Notes: a model not told the origin generated them from the letters alone. A DNA stretch of 32,393 bases from Flavobacteriaceae bacterium UBA7433 (GCA_002477565.1 DLQL01000072.1:1-32393); one strand, 5' to 3'. Shown: positions 7,400 to 15,296, counted from the first letter of the stretch. Program-made: numbers and translations.

Positions 7400-8638
7400 T
7401 TGAGACAGATATTGCACATATTCTTCCTTTCACTCGTTTTTCTGTCCTGTGGAGAGGGACAAAAAGAAAAGGACGCTCAAAACAAACAAGCTCCTCCAAA
7501 AATTGTTTACAAATTTGGATACAAACTAAACGATTTCAAAGTCACTCACGACACTGTCTCCCATGGGGAAAGCTTCGGAGAAATCTTGGACCGACACCAC
7601 ATCTGGCTCCCACAAATATTTCAAATTTCAAAAAAAGTAAAAAAAACCTTCAACGTAAGGCGTCTAAGAGCAGGCAAGCCCTATACCATTTTGGCAAAAA
7701 AAGACAGCACCGAAAAAGCGCAGGTCTTTATTTACCAACACGACCCCATCAACTACACGGTCATCGATTTCAAGGACTCCCTCATCAGAGCTTTCAAGGG
7801 CAAGCGACCCATCAGCAAAGTACTTAAAAATGCATCTGGAGTCATCACCAGTTCCCTTTCTGAAGCTTTGGACAAACAAGGAGTCAATGCCATTGTCGCA
7901 AACGACCTTTCGGAAATTTACGCCTGGACAATTGATTTTTTTCGACTTCAAAAAAACGACCGCTTCAAAGTTATTTACGAACAAAAATATATAGAAGACA
8001 CCATTCCTGCAGGGATCGGTTCCATTAAAGCGGCCTATTTTGAACATGCCAAGAAGCCTTTTTATGCCTTTCAATATGTCTCAGATTCCATTACAGGCAT
8101 CCAGGAGTACTACGATGAAAATGCCAACCACCTGCGAAGAGCCTTTTTAAAAGCCCCTTTGAAATTTAGCAGGATTTCATCTCGCTACAACCTCAAGCGA
8201 AAAATAGCCTATTACGGACGCGTCAAAGCACACAAAGGAACGGATTTTGCAGCGCCTGTTGGAAGCCCTATCATGAGTACTGCGAATGGCCGAGTCATCG
8301 AGTCCCGTCGCAAAGGTGCCAATGGGAACTACGTAAAAATCCGTCACAATTCTACCTATACCACCCAGTACTTGCACATGAAAAAGCGCAAAGTAAAAGT
8401 AGGGCAATACGTCAAACAAGGTCAAATCATAGGAACTGTAGGAATGACAGGAAACACGTCAGGCCCTCATGTCTGTTACCGGTTTTGGAAGAACGGGGTT
8501 CAGGTAGATCCTCTCAAACAAAAACTTCCGGCGGCCAAGGCCATGAAAAAAGAAATCAAACCCTATTATTTGGAATTCGTCGAATCCATCAAAGATTCGT
8601 TGGACGCCATCACTTTAAAAGAAATAGAACACAATTAA
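7400..8638 (+). CDS. M23 family peptidoglycan DD-metalloendopeptidase, lipoprotein
   Basis: The 412-residue protein begins at TTG 7400, because only this start gives the lipoprotein signal MRQILHIFFLSLVFLSC (Cys17 lipidated). Residues about 45-100 look like a LysM/OapA-type domain (HGESFGEILDRHHIWLPQIF), as in MepM-type peptidases. The C-terminal LytM domain has HKGTDFAAPVG (H278, D282 as zinc ligands), YLHM (H326) and GPHVCYRFW. The usual H-x-H is H357-V-C359, so Cys replaces the third zinc ligand. The expected activity is cleavage of peptide crosslinks in the periplasm to allow wall growth. The gene follows a DUF3108 gene and precedes pgi by 18 nt. An active enzyme is likely, given the other intact residues, but not certain. 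Confidence 0.9.
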   Translation: MRQILHIFFLSLVFLSCGEGQKEKDAQNKQAPPKIVYKFGYKLNDFKVTHDTVSHGESFGEILDRHHIWLPQIFQISKKVKKTFNVRRLRAGKPYTILAKKDSTEKAQVFIYQHDPINYTVIDFKDSLIRAFKGKRPISKVLKNASGVITSSLSEALDKQGVNAIVANDLSEIYAWTIDFFRLQKNDRFKVIYEQKYIEDTIPAGIGSIKAAYFEHAKKPFYAFQYVSDSITGIQEYYDENANHLRRAFLKAPLKFSRISSRYNLKRKIAYYGRVKAHKGTDFAAPVGSPIMSTANGRVIESRRKGANGNYVKIRHNSTYTTQYLHMKKRKVKVGQYVKQGQIIGTVGMTGNTSGPHVCYRFWKNGVQVDPLKQKLPAAKAMKKEIKPYYLEFVESIKDSLDAITLKEIEHN

Positions 8639-8656
8639 TCATCAGAAAACAGCAAC

Positions 8657-10228
8657 ATGACACTTAAAAATACAAACCCATCGAAAACAGCAGCTTGGAA
8701 AAAACTACAAGCCCATTACCAAGAGACAAAAGACCTACACTTAAAAGGCCTGTTTGCTGAAAACCCACAGCGAAAAGAAGACTTTCGCATTCAATTCAAC
8801 GATTTTGATGTCGATTTCTCAAAAAACCGTATCGACGCAACGACACTTTCTCTATTGATCGAGTTGGCAAATGAAGTCGATTTGAAGGGCGCCATTTCCA
8901 GTTATTTTGGCGGAGACAAAATCAATGCGACCGAAGGAAGAGAAGTCTTGCATACAGCACTTCGTGCTGCTGCTGACAAAAAAATCCTTGTCGATGGAGA
9001 AAATGTGGTTGAAGACGTACAAGCTACCTTGGCTCAAATAGAAACGTTTACCCACAAAGTGATTTCTGGAGAATGGAAAGGACATACTGGCAAAGCCATT
9101 ACCGACGTGGTCAACATCGGTATCGGAGGTTCTGATTTGGGACCACAAATGGTCGTTGAATCCTTGAAATACTACAAAACACCTTTGGACGTTCATTTTG
9201 TTTCCAACGTAGACGGAGACCATGTCACAGAGGTCATCAAAAATTTGAATCCGGAGACCACCCTCTTTTTGATTGTTTCCAAAACTTTCACCACACAAGA
9301 AACGATTTCCAATGCCTTGACCATCAAGGAATGGTTTCTGGAAACTGCCACAGAAGCGGACATCGCCCAGCACTTTGTCGCAGTCTCTACCAACTTAGAA
9401 GCCGTCGGAGCTTTTGGCATCGATCCTGCAAACGTCTTTACGATGTGGAACTGGGTGGGCGGAAGATTTTCATTGTGGAGCGCCGTCGGACTGTCCATCA
9501 GTCTCGCGGTAGGATTTGACAATTTTAAAAACCTTTTGGAAGGCGCTTCTAAAATGGATGCTCATTTTGAAACAACTCCTTTTGAAGAAAACATTCCCGT
9601 CGTTTTGGCTTTGTTGAGCGTTTGGTACAACAATTTTTACCAAGCTGAAACAGAAGCCATTTTGCCTTATTCTCAATACTTGGAAAAATTGACTCCTTAC
9701 TTGCAACAAGCCATTATGGAGAGCAATGGAAAAAGTGTCGATCGCAACGGTGAAAAGATAAGCTACCAAACGGGAACCATTGTTTGGGGAAGCACAGGGA
9801 CCAACATGCAACACGCTTTTATGCAATTGGTACACCAAGGAACCAAATTGATTCCTTGTGACTTTATCGGGTACAAAACCTCTTTACACGGAAAAGAAGA
9901 ACACCATAACAAGCTGATGGCCAATCTCTATGGACAGGCAGAAGCTTTGTGCAACGGAAAAACAAAAGAAGAGGTCTTGGAAGAAATGACCGGGGATGCG
10001 GCCACCGTTGAAAAGATCGCTCCATTCAAAGTGTTTGAAGGAAATAAGCCCAGTACCACCCTCTTAATTGACAAGTTGACGCCGCATTCTTTGGGGGAAT
10101 TGATTTCCATGTACGAACACAAGATTTTTGTTCAAGGAGTCCTTTGGAACATTTACAGTTACGACCAGTGGGGGGTAGAATTGGGGAAAGTTTTGGCAAA
10201 AAAGATATACGCTCAAATGACAACATAA
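8657..10228 (+). CDS. pgi: Glucose-6-phosphate isomerase
   Basis: This cytosolic enzyme interconverts glucose 6-phosphate and fructose 6-phosphate in glycolysis and gluconeogenesis. Its 523 residues compare with about 550 in E. coli. Visible signatures are the phosphate-binding GIGGSDLGP (155-163), SKTFTTQETISNA, the first PROSITE-type motif GGRFSLWSAVG (near 268-278), the catalytic glutamate segment MESNGKS, the histidine segment HGKEEHH, and the C-terminal motif ending YDQWGVELGK with the catalytic lysine (about 511). The start codon ATG 8657 is 18 nt after the M23 gene stop, so it is probably transcribed with it. No sign of damage. Confidence 0.97.
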   Translation: MTLKNTNPSKTAAWKKLQAHYQETKDLHLKGLFAENPQRKEDFRIQFNDFDVDFSKNRIDATTLSLLIELANEVDLKGAISSYFGGDKINATEGREVLHTALRAAADKKILVDGENVVEDVQATLAQIETFTHKVISGEWKGHTGKAITDVVNIGIGGSDLGPQMVVESLKYYKTPLDVHFVSNVDGDHVTEVIKNLNPETTLFLIVSKTFTTQETISNALTIKEWFLETATEADIAQHFVAVSTNLEAVGAFGIDPANVFTMWNWVGGRFSLWSAVGLSISLAVGFDNFKNLLEGASKMDAHFETTPFEENIPVVLALLSVWYNNFYQAETEAILPYSQYLEKLTPYLQQAIMESNGKSVDRNGEKISYQTGTIVWGSTGTNMQHAFMQLVHQGTKLIPCDFIGYKTSLHGKEEHHNKLMANLYGQAEALCNGKTKEEVLEEMTGDAATVEKIAPFKVFEGNKPSTTLLIDKLTPHSLGELISMYEHKIFVQGVLWNIYSYDQWGVELGKVLAKKIYAQMTT

Positions 10229-10484
10229 CGGGCGCACCCAATTTCTGAAACAGCTGTTGATTTACGTGTACAAATTCTCGGGGACTGCATTGGCAACAGC
10301 AAGAATGAAAGCTATCCCAAATTGTCAAGTGATACCGCAGCAAAAAGACCCCCTGTTTTTAGGGTTATGATAAATCAAGAAGTCCACATCCCACTTACGT
10401 TTGTCTAAAAATTAACATGCGCTTAGGAACTGAACAAGGCTTAATTGAGGATTTTGACTTACATTTGTACGTAAAACAAAAAAA
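10229..10484 (+). other. Intergenic region after pgi
   Basis: 256 bp without a convincing gene. GCTGTTG (10253-10259) and CAACAGC (10294-10300) form a loose inverted repeat with a 34-nt loop. CCCT/AGGG near 10350 could be a weak hairpin but has no T-run. The only good signal is the promoter box near 10460. Confidence 0.5.
10460..10467 (+). promoter_or_regulatory. -7 box TACATTTG for the four-helix membrane protein gene
   Basis: Perfect TAnnTTTG match 17 nt before the ATG at 10485. The nearest TTG (10445) is only 12 nt upstream, too close for the usual -33. Confidence 0.5.
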
Positions 10485-10910
10485 ATGAAACAACTCCATT
10501 CGTATTGGGCTTATTTGGTCTTAGCTGTTTTGATCCTTGCTGTTGCCAATGCGGTCATCGGCCTCGCCTCAAAAAAAGAATTCAAAGCCAAAGATTTGCG
10601 TCTCGGGCTGTTTGCACTGATTTTTACCCACATTCAATTGCTGATCGGTTTGGCGTGGTACTTTATGTCGCCAATTTACAAAGCCTTGAAAAGCGAAGGA
10701 ATGGGGGCAATTATGAAGGAAGCACCTACACGCCTGTTGGCAGTAGAACACCCGATTTCCATGTTGCTCGGAATTGTTTTGATCACCATCGGCTGGTCCA
10801 AACACAAAAAACAAACAACTGCTCAAGGGAAATTCAAAATGTTTGTGCTTTTTTACGGAATTGCACTGTTGGTAATTCTTTCCAGAATCCCTTGGAATCA
10901 GTGGCTATAA
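10485..10910 (+). CDS. Four-helix membrane protein, possibly cytochrome b-like
   Basis: The 141-residue protein has four hydrophobic segments (about residues 7-28, 41-62, 88-105, 117-134). Histidines lie at or near helix ends or within helices: H5 (HSYWAYLVL), H49 (FTHIQLLIG), H89 (VEHPISMLLG) and H107. Paired helices each with a His facing the bilayer are what small b-type cytochromes use to bind haem, and similar short flavobacterial proteins carry loose cytochrome b names. I cannot confirm haem binding from sequence alone; otherwise it is a conserved membrane protein of unknown function. It has its own promoter box and precedes the acyltransferase gene by 22 nt, so the two may be co-transcribed. 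Confidence 0.7.
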   Translation: MKQLHSYWAYLVLAVLILAVANAVIGLASKKEFKAKDLRLGLFALIFTHIQLLIGLAWYFMSPIYKALKSEGMGAIMKEAPTRLLAVEHPISMLLGIVLITIGWSKHKKQTTAQGKFKMFVLFYGIALLVILSRIPWNQWL

Positions 10911-10932
10911 AATAACACTTTACGTGGGCTTT

Positions 10933-11694
10933 ATGCAGCGATTTAAAACACTTCTTTCCTATCCTCTATCGGTGGTGTATTACCTCTGTTTTGGAATGAC
11001 TTTGGTTGTTTTTCACCCTTTGCAATGGTTGACCTTGCGCCTTTTTGGATACACAACACACAAAAAGACAGTCGATCTTTTGAACCGAGTTTTGCTTTGG
11101 TGTCTCTCAATTTTGGGAACAAAAATTGAAGTTTCCATGCCACACACCTTGCCCGAAAACGTTCCGTTGTTGCTGGTGTCCAATCACCAAAGCGCACATG
11201 ATATTACACCCATTTCTTGGTATTTGCGCCAGACACATCCCAAGTTTGTTTCAAAGATTGAATTGGGAAAAGGCATTCCAAGTGTATCTTTCAACCTCAA
11301 ACACGGCGGTTCTGTATTGATCGATCGCAAAGATGCCAAACAATCCTTATCCGCTTTGGCAAGATTTGGCAAAAAACTTGAAAAAAATAACTGGGCAGGG
11401 GTCATCTTCCCAGAAGGAACACGAAGCAAAGACGGGGTTCCAAAACGATTTTCAGAAAATGGACTCAAAATAATGATCAAAAACACCCCCTCAGCTTACC
11501 TCGTTCCCATTACGATCAACAACTCTTGGAAATTGGTCTCAAAGGGCCTATTCCCCTTGAACATAGGAGAAACACTTCAAATGCAAGTACATGCGCCTGT
11601 GGCGGTTAATTCTATGAAATTTGCAGATTTGTTTCAAAATGTGGAAGCAACCATAAAAAACGCAGTAACTTTACCTATCGAAAAGCAAAATTGA
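10933..11694 (+). CDS. 1-acyl-sn-glycerol-3-phosphate acyltransferase (PlsC-like)
   Basis: The 253-residue membrane-associated acyltransferase has the PlsC/LPLAT motifs: N-H-x4-D as NHQSAHD (84-90), where H85 and D90 are catalytic, and the acceptor-binding FPEGTRS (E161-R164). An N-terminal hydrophobic segment (YPLSVVYYLCFGMTLVVF) anchors it. The reaction is transfer of an acyl chain to lysophosphatidic acid, giving phosphatidic acid for phospholipids. I chose the ATG at 10933; a GTG at 10924 would add three residues. The stop overlaps a TTG in the frame of the following desaturase gene, whose ATG lies 5 nt downstream, so the two are almost certainly co-transcribed, in line with a joint role in membrane lipids. 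Exact acyl acceptor is not proven. Confidence 0.88.
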   Translation: MQRFKTLLSYPLSVVYYLCFGMTLVVFHPLQWLTLRLFGYTTHKKTVDLLNRVLLWCLSILGTKIEVSMPHTLPENVPLLLVSNHQSAHDITPISWYLRQTHPKFVSKIELGKGIPSVSFNLKHGGSVLIDRKDAKQSLSALARFGKKLEKNNWAGVIFPEGTRSKDGVPKRFSENGLKIMIKNTPSAYLVPITINNSWKLVSKGLFPLNIGETLQMQVHAPVAVNSMKFADLFQNVEATIKNAVTLPIEKQN

Positions 11695-11699
11695 AAAAG

Positions 11700-12695
11700 A
11701 TGTCTTTACACAACGTACGAAAAGAAGTGATGCTATCACTTGAAAAAAACATAGAAACGACCTTTGGAAAGTTTTTGATTCCGCCAGAAGAAATTTGGCA
11801 ACCCACAGATTTTTTGCCCAATCCCCAATCCGATACTTTTATGGACGAAGTAGCTGAGATTCGTGAGCTCTCCAAAGAATTGGACAACGATTTTTGGATT
11901 TCCCTTGTCGGAGACATGATCACAGAAGAAGCCTTGCCTACCTATGAATCTTGGTTGTTGGACTTGGACGGTGTCGACCAACACGGAGAGGGTGGTGGCA
12001 ACGGATGGTCAAGCTGGATCCGAAGATGGACCGCAGAAGAAAACAGGCACGGAGACGTGTTGAACAAATACATCTACCTTTCTGGACGTGTAAACATGCG
12101 GGAAGTAGAGATTACCACCCAGCACCTTGTGGCAGATGGTTTTGATATTGGGACCGCAAGAGACCCTTACAAAACCTTTGTCTACACGAGTTTTCAAGAA
12201 CTAGCAACTTACGTGTCTCATAACAATGTGGCTAAAATCGCCCGAAAAGCAGGGATGAAAGGCTTGGCAAAAATGTCTAAAATTATCGCTGGAGACGAAA
12301 TGCGACACCATTTGGCGTATGTAGAATTTGTCCGTCAAATTTTTGCAATAGACCCCAGTGAAATGATGTTGGCTTTTTGCGACATGATGAAATATAAAAT
12401 CGAAATGCCTGCCATGTACTTGAGAGAATCTTTTCAAGCCAAAGCTTCCTTGTTTGACAAGTTTTCGGATGTCGCACAACGGTCAGGCGTCTATTCTGCC
12501 TTTGACTATATTGATATTTTGGAAAAGCTGAACAAAGCCTGGGCGATTGACACCTTTACGGGATTGACAGACGAAGCAGACAAAGCGAGAACCTACTTGA
12601 TGCGCTTGCCAGATCGAATGAGACGCATTGCCAACAGAATTGTCGTTCCCGATACCGCATACGATTTCAAATGGATGAATCCTTTGACTACATAA
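11700..12695 (+). CDS. Acyl-ACP desaturase (soluble diiron stearoyl-ACP desaturase family)
   Basis: The 331-residue, mostly helical protein is of the ferritin-like diiron class. Iron ligands are visible: an early Glu in ITEEALPTYES, then E-x-x-H in AEENRHGD (E114, H117), a Glu in TSFQELATYVSH, and the second E-x-x-H in GDEMRHHLAY (E200, H203). The spacing matches plant-type delta-9 desaturases (Pfam FA_desaturase_2). The enzyme would insert a cis double bond in acyl chains on acyl carrier protein with O2 and ferredoxin-type electrons, tuning membrane fluidity. The ATG at 11700 is preferred to TTG 11691. It follows the acyltransferase gene directly and ends before a strong terminator. Position of the double bond cannot be read from sequence. 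Confidence 0.9.
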   Translation: MSLHNVRKEVMLSLEKNIETTFGKFLIPPEEIWQPTDFLPNPQSDTFMDEVAEIRELSKELDNDFWISLVGDMITEEALPTYESWLLDLDGVDQHGEGGGNGWSSWIRRWTAEENRHGDVLNKYIYLSGRVNMREVEITTQHLVADGFDIGTARDPYKTFVYTSFQELATYVSHNNVAKIARKAGMKGLAKMSKIIAGDEMRHHLAYVEFVRQIFAIDPSEMMLAFCDMMKYKIEMPAMYLRESFQAKASLFDKFSDVAQRSGVYSAFDYIDILEKLNKAWAIDTFTGLTDEADKARTYLMRLPDRMRRIANRIVVPDTAYDFKWMNPLTT

Positions 12696-12698
12696 CTC

Positions 12699-12730
12699 AA
12701 AAGGCTGTCTTGCAAAGACAGCCTTTTTTT
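12699..12730 (+). terminator. Intrinsic terminator after the desaturase gene
   Basis: GGCTGTCTT (12703-12711), loop GCA, AAGACAGCC (12715-12723): perfect nine-base stem followed by seven T. It lies between convergent genes. On the minus strand only four T follow, so it probably serves mainly the plus strand. Confidence 0.9.
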
Positions 12731-12752
12731 AGTTAAAAAACACCACAAAAGT

Positions 12753-13631
12753 TCATTCCTTCAAATGAACTTCTATGCTGTAACTCGCTCGAAAGCTTTT
12801 TCCAGTTTCCAAAGAAAGAATGCCTTTTTTATTTTCCAAGTTCTGCTCAGAGTCATACGGGTCCGCAATGCCTAGCCAAGGTTCGATACAAACATAAGGC
12901 GCCATCGGCTTGCTCCAAATGCCCAAATACGGAAAGTCACGGTAGGCAAGCGTGACCAACTTTCCTTCCTTTCGATTGTGCAAAGTCACTTTTTTTGAAT
13001 TCATTTTTTGAAAGACCAAGGCATCTGCATCAAAAATCGTTTCAGGCAACTCCAAGAACTGGCTTTCCTTTAAAATCTCTTTTTCTTCTGGCCCGATCAA
13101 TCCTTCTTTTGTCAAGAGAGAAGTACTTGCCGTTTCTTTTTCTTCAAATTCCAAAAAACACTGGTCGTGTTTTGCTTTTTTGTCTGTTAGCGAACAGCAA
13201 AAGGCAGGGTGTTCTCCCAAAGAAAACCAGAGTTTGTCGTTTCCTAAATTGAGGACTTCGTGCCGGATGTTGATTTTTGTGCCTTGCAATTCGTAAGCAG
13301 TTTGGAACTCAAATTCAAAAGGAAATACCGAACGTGTCTTCGGATTGCTTTTCAATGAAAAGAGGAGCCGTGTGTCGCTTTGTTCAAGCAGTGTGATGTC
13401 TTCACTTCTTCTAAAAAAACCGTGTTGCGGCAAAGAATAGTGTTGTCCTTTGTAGCGGTAGGTATCGTTTTTTAGCTTTCCGACAAACGGAAATAAAATC
13501 GGCGCTTGTCCAGCCCAATAGGCAGGATTTCCCTCCCAAAGGTATTCCTTTCCATTTCCAACAATACTGCTCAGTTCTGCTCCTGTTTTTTTGATGCGAA
13601 CGTGCAGACAATCATTTTTTAGTACATACAT
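12753..13631 (-). CDS. Aldose 1-epimerase family protein (LacX-like)
   Basis: The 292-residue protein has the galactose mutarotase-like beta-sandwich fold. Landmarks are GAELSSIVGNGKEYLW near the start, PILFPFVGKLKNDTY, PQHGFFRRSE (first His), SLGEHPAFCC (second His) and CIEPWLGIAD (catalytic Glu). These are the expected catalytic positions of aldose epimerases, and the overall pattern fits the LacX-type subgroup rather than classical GalM. The likely reaction is anomer interconversion of a sugar; the substrate is unknown. It lies 88 nt downstream of a nitrilase gene on the same strand but has its own promoter box (13655-13662), so it may be expressed alone. Confidence 0.85.
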   Translation of the reverse strand: MYVLKNDCLHVRIKKTGAELSSIVGNGKEYLWEGNPAYWAGQAPILFPFVGKLKNDTYRYKGQHYSLPQHGFFRRSEDITLLEQSDTRLLFSLKSNPKTRSVFPFEFEFQTAYELQGTKINIRHEVLNLGNDKLWFSLGEHPAFCCSLTDKKAKHDQCFLEFEEKETASTSLLTKEGLIGPEEKEILKESQFLELPETIFDADALVFQKMNSKKVTLHNRKEGKLVTLAYRDFPYLGIWSKPMAPYVCIEPWLGIADPYDSEQNLENKKGILSLETGKSFRASYSIEVHLKE

Positions 13632-13654
13632 CTTTTGGTGTTTGAATTGCAGGG

Positions 13655-13662
13655 CAAAGATA
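13655..13662 (-). promoter_or_regulatory. -7 box TATCTTTG for the LacX-like gene
   Basis: On the minus strand TATCTTTG is a perfect TAnnTTTG match, 23 nt before the ATG at 13631. No clear -33 TTG. Confidence 0.5.
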
Positions 13663-13719
13663 TTGAATCTCTGAAGATATTTAGGGATTTAAAGGGTGCT
13701 GGAGCTTCGCAAAAACAGG

Positions 13720-14499
13720 TCATTCTATTTGAAAAATATCGCGGTCTGCCAAAAAGGGAAATTCTTTGCGTGTTTTGACCAAATGGTCCTTGCGGAGCTC
13801 GACGGTCAAAAGGGCTTCCTTTTCTTCTGGAGCTTTTTGAAGGATTTCTCCAAGGGGGCCAAGGACTTGGCTATGGCCGGAATACATCAGGTTGGCACCG
13901 TCTTTTCCCACGCGATTGACACCGATGCAATAGCTCGTGTTTTCGATGGCTCTTGCTTTTAGAAGGGCATTCCACGCATCGATGCGAACCGAGGGCCAAT
14001 TGGCTACGTAGAGGCACACGTCGTAGGCATTTGTGTTGCGAGACCACACAGGGAACCGCAAATCGTAGCAGACAAAAGGAGCGAGCTTCCATCCTTTGTA
14101 GGTAATGGCGAGCGGCGCGGCGCCAGGAGTGTAGTGTTGGTCTTCTCCTGCGAAGGCAAATAGGTGTCTTTTGTCGTAAAAGGAAATTTTTCCAGAGGGA
14201 GCTGCAAAGACAAAGCGATTGAAACAGTGGTTTGCTACCTTGATTGGCAGACTGCCCGCAAGAGCGACTTGTTTTGTTTTTGCCATTTTTTGCAACCAGT
14301 GCACCGTCATTCCCTCCATGGTTTCTGCCACATCGGCTGGGTCGGTGACAAAGCCCGTTGCAAACATTTCTGGCAGCAACACCAAGTCTGTTTCCGAAGA
14401 AATTTCAAGCAGTTTGTTTTCGATATCGAGCAGGTTTTTGCCTGTGTCTTTCCAAGCAGGATTTGTTTGTAACAAGGAGACAGTCAATCGGTTTTGCAT
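13720..14499 (-). CDS. Nitrilase-superfamily amidohydrolase (omega-amidase, YafV-like)
   Basis: The 259-residue protein shows the Glu-Lys-Cys triad of the carbon-nitrogen hydrolase family: E44 in LLPEMFATGF, K110 in FYDKRHLF and C144 in FVCYDLRFPVW. The phrase PEMFxTGF and the length fit the omega-amidase branch (bacterial YafV, mammalian Nit2), which hydrolyses alpha-ketoglutaramate or alpha-ketosuccinamate to the keto acid and ammonia, salvaging products of glutamine or methionine transamination. It is cytosolic, with no signal peptide. The gene diverges from the thioesterase gene; the region between holds unusual inverted repeats. Substrate assignment is by subfamily resemblance only. Confidence 0.88.
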   Translation of the reverse strand: MQNRLTVSLLQTNPAWKDTGKNLLDIENKLLEISSETDLVLLPEMFATGFVTDPADVAETMEGMTVHWLQKMAKTKQVALAGSLPIKVANHCFNRFVFAAPSGKISFYDKRHLFAFAGEDQHYTPGAAPLAITYKGWKLAPFVCYDLRFPVWSRNTNAYDVCLYVANWPSVRIDAWNALLKARAIENTSYCIGVNRVGKDGANLMYSGHSQVLGPLGEILQKAPEEKEALLTVELRKDHLVKTRKEFPFLADRDIFQIE

Positions 14500-14518
14500 C
14501 TTATTTTTTGTCTTTAAA

Positions 14519-14570
14519 TCGTTTATTGACCCACTCTTGACTGCTTAAAAAAGGTCAATTATTTAAACGA
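14519..14570. repeat. Interrupted inverted repeat upstream of the nitrilase gene
   Basis: TCGTTTATTGACC (14519-14531) is mirrored by GGTCAA (14553-14558) and TAAACGA (14564-14570), with a five-base insert TTATT between the right-hand halves. It would lie in the untranslated leader of the nitrilase transcript if the minus-strand box at 14592-14599 is used. Function unknown. Confidence 0.5.
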
Positions 14571-14601
14571 CCTACTCAAGTCGGGCATTTGTAAAGATAG
14601 G

Positions 14602-14680
14602 CTTTTTGTGTTTTGGTGAGCACAGATGTTAAGGCTCAAAAGGCGGCATTTGGCGTCCGTGCTCACCAAAACACAAAAAG
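14602..14680. repeat. Long inverted repeat: 22-bp perfect arms, 35-nt spacer
   Basis: Bases 14602-14623 are the exact reverse complement of 14659-14680. After one A/C mismatch (14624/14658), plus-strand RNA could continue the stem for about nine more pairs (14625-14633 with 14649-14657), four of them G-U pairs that would be lost in minus-strand RNA. No T-run follows, so it is not an intrinsic terminator. No transposase, clear target duplication or second copy is seen in the window. Confidence 0.85.
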
Positions 14681-14706
14681 TAAGTTCTGAGAGCTGCTCA
14701 GAAAGA

Positions 14707-14714
14707 TATTTTTG
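14707..14714 (+). promoter_or_regulatory. -7 box TATTTTTG for the thioesterase gene
   Basis: Perfect TAnnTTTG match, 52 nt before the ATG at 14767 and 26 nt after the long inverted repeat, so the repeat occupies the upstream flank of this promoter. No clear -33 TTG. Confidence 0.45.
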
Positions 14715-14766
14715 TAACTTGGCTAACGAGGCCAATTCGAAAAGGCCTTGTTTAAAATGACTTTGT

Positions 14767-15276
14767 ATGAAAACAAAAACAGCAAAAGAATCTCTCAGTA
14801 TTTCTACAGACTTGGTTTTGCCAAGCGACACCAATGCTTTGAACGGCATGTTTGGTGGGGAGTTGCTGTCTCGAATGGATCGTGTGTGTTGCATTGCAGC
14901 GCAAAGGCATTCGGCACAAATCGCCGTTACAGTAGCGGTCAATCACGTGGCTTTTAACAAAACCGTTCCCATTGGCAGTACAGTGACCATAGCGGCCAAA
15001 GTGTCGAGGGCTTTCGGAACCTCTATGGAAATTTATGCAGATGTCTGGATTGAAGACCGCTTTTCAGGACACAAAACAAAAGTCAATGAAGGAATCTACA
15101 CCTTTGTCGCTTTGGGCGCTGACGGAGAAAAGATAACAGTCCCGAAGCTCTTTCCAGAAACAGACTTGGAAAAAGAACGCTTTGAAGCGGCTTTGCGCAG
15201 ACGCCAATTGAGTTTGGTCCTTTCGGGAAAGCTAAAAGCTGCAGACGCTACCGAGTTAAAATCTTTGTTTGTATAA
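14767..15276 (+). CDS. Acyl-CoA thioesterase (YciA-like hotdog fold)
   Basis: The 169-residue protein is a single hotdog-fold domain. The segment DTNALNGMFGGELLSRMD (residues 21-38) is the hallmark of YciA/BACH-type thioesterases, with the N26 and D38 region forming the active site across the dimer. VNHVAFNKTVPIGSTVTIAAKV follows as the substrate-lining strand pair. These enzymes hydrolyse a broad range of acyl-CoAs to free acid and CoA in the cytosol, adjusting CoA pools. The C-terminal tail (RRRQLSLVLSGKLKA) is extra charged helix. It stands alone: divergent from the nitrilase gene and convergent with the EnvC-like gene, 20 nt apart. The ATG is the only sensible start. Confidence 0.9.
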   Translation: MKTKTAKESLSISTDLVLPSDTNALNGMFGGELLSRMDRVCCIAAQRHSAQIAVTVAVNHVAFNKTVPIGSTVTIAAKVSRAFGTSMEIYADVWIEDRFSGHKTKVNEGIYTFVALGADGEKITVPKLFPETDLEKERFEAALRRRQLSLVLSGKLKAADATELKSLFV

Positions 15277-15296
15277 TTGCTGCCAATCGACTGTCA

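Larger units (their letters stand above)
14500..14766. other. Divergent intergenic region with three inverted repeats
   Basis: 267 bp between the nitrilase gene (minus) and thioesterase gene (plus). It contains an interrupted inverted repeat (14519-14531 with 14553-14570), the long perfect repeat 14602-14680, a seven-base stem TTCTGAG/CTCAGAA (14685-14691 and 14697-14703) and a seven-base stem around 14727-14750 (AGGCC/GGCCT core). Promoter-like boxes face both ways: TATTTTTG on plus (14707-14714) and TATCTTTA on minus (14592-14599). No protein-coding potential is convincing. Confidence 0.6.

Noticed and set aside
14602..14680. Integron attC site or intrinsic terminator
   Set aside because: No GTTRRRY/RYYYAAC core pair at the stem base, no integrase, and no T-run after the stem; perfect pairing also differs from attC, which has unpaired bases.
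14748..14957. Small plus-strand frame overlapping the thioesterase start
   Set aside because: Different frame from the clear hotdog-fold gene; no independent signal.
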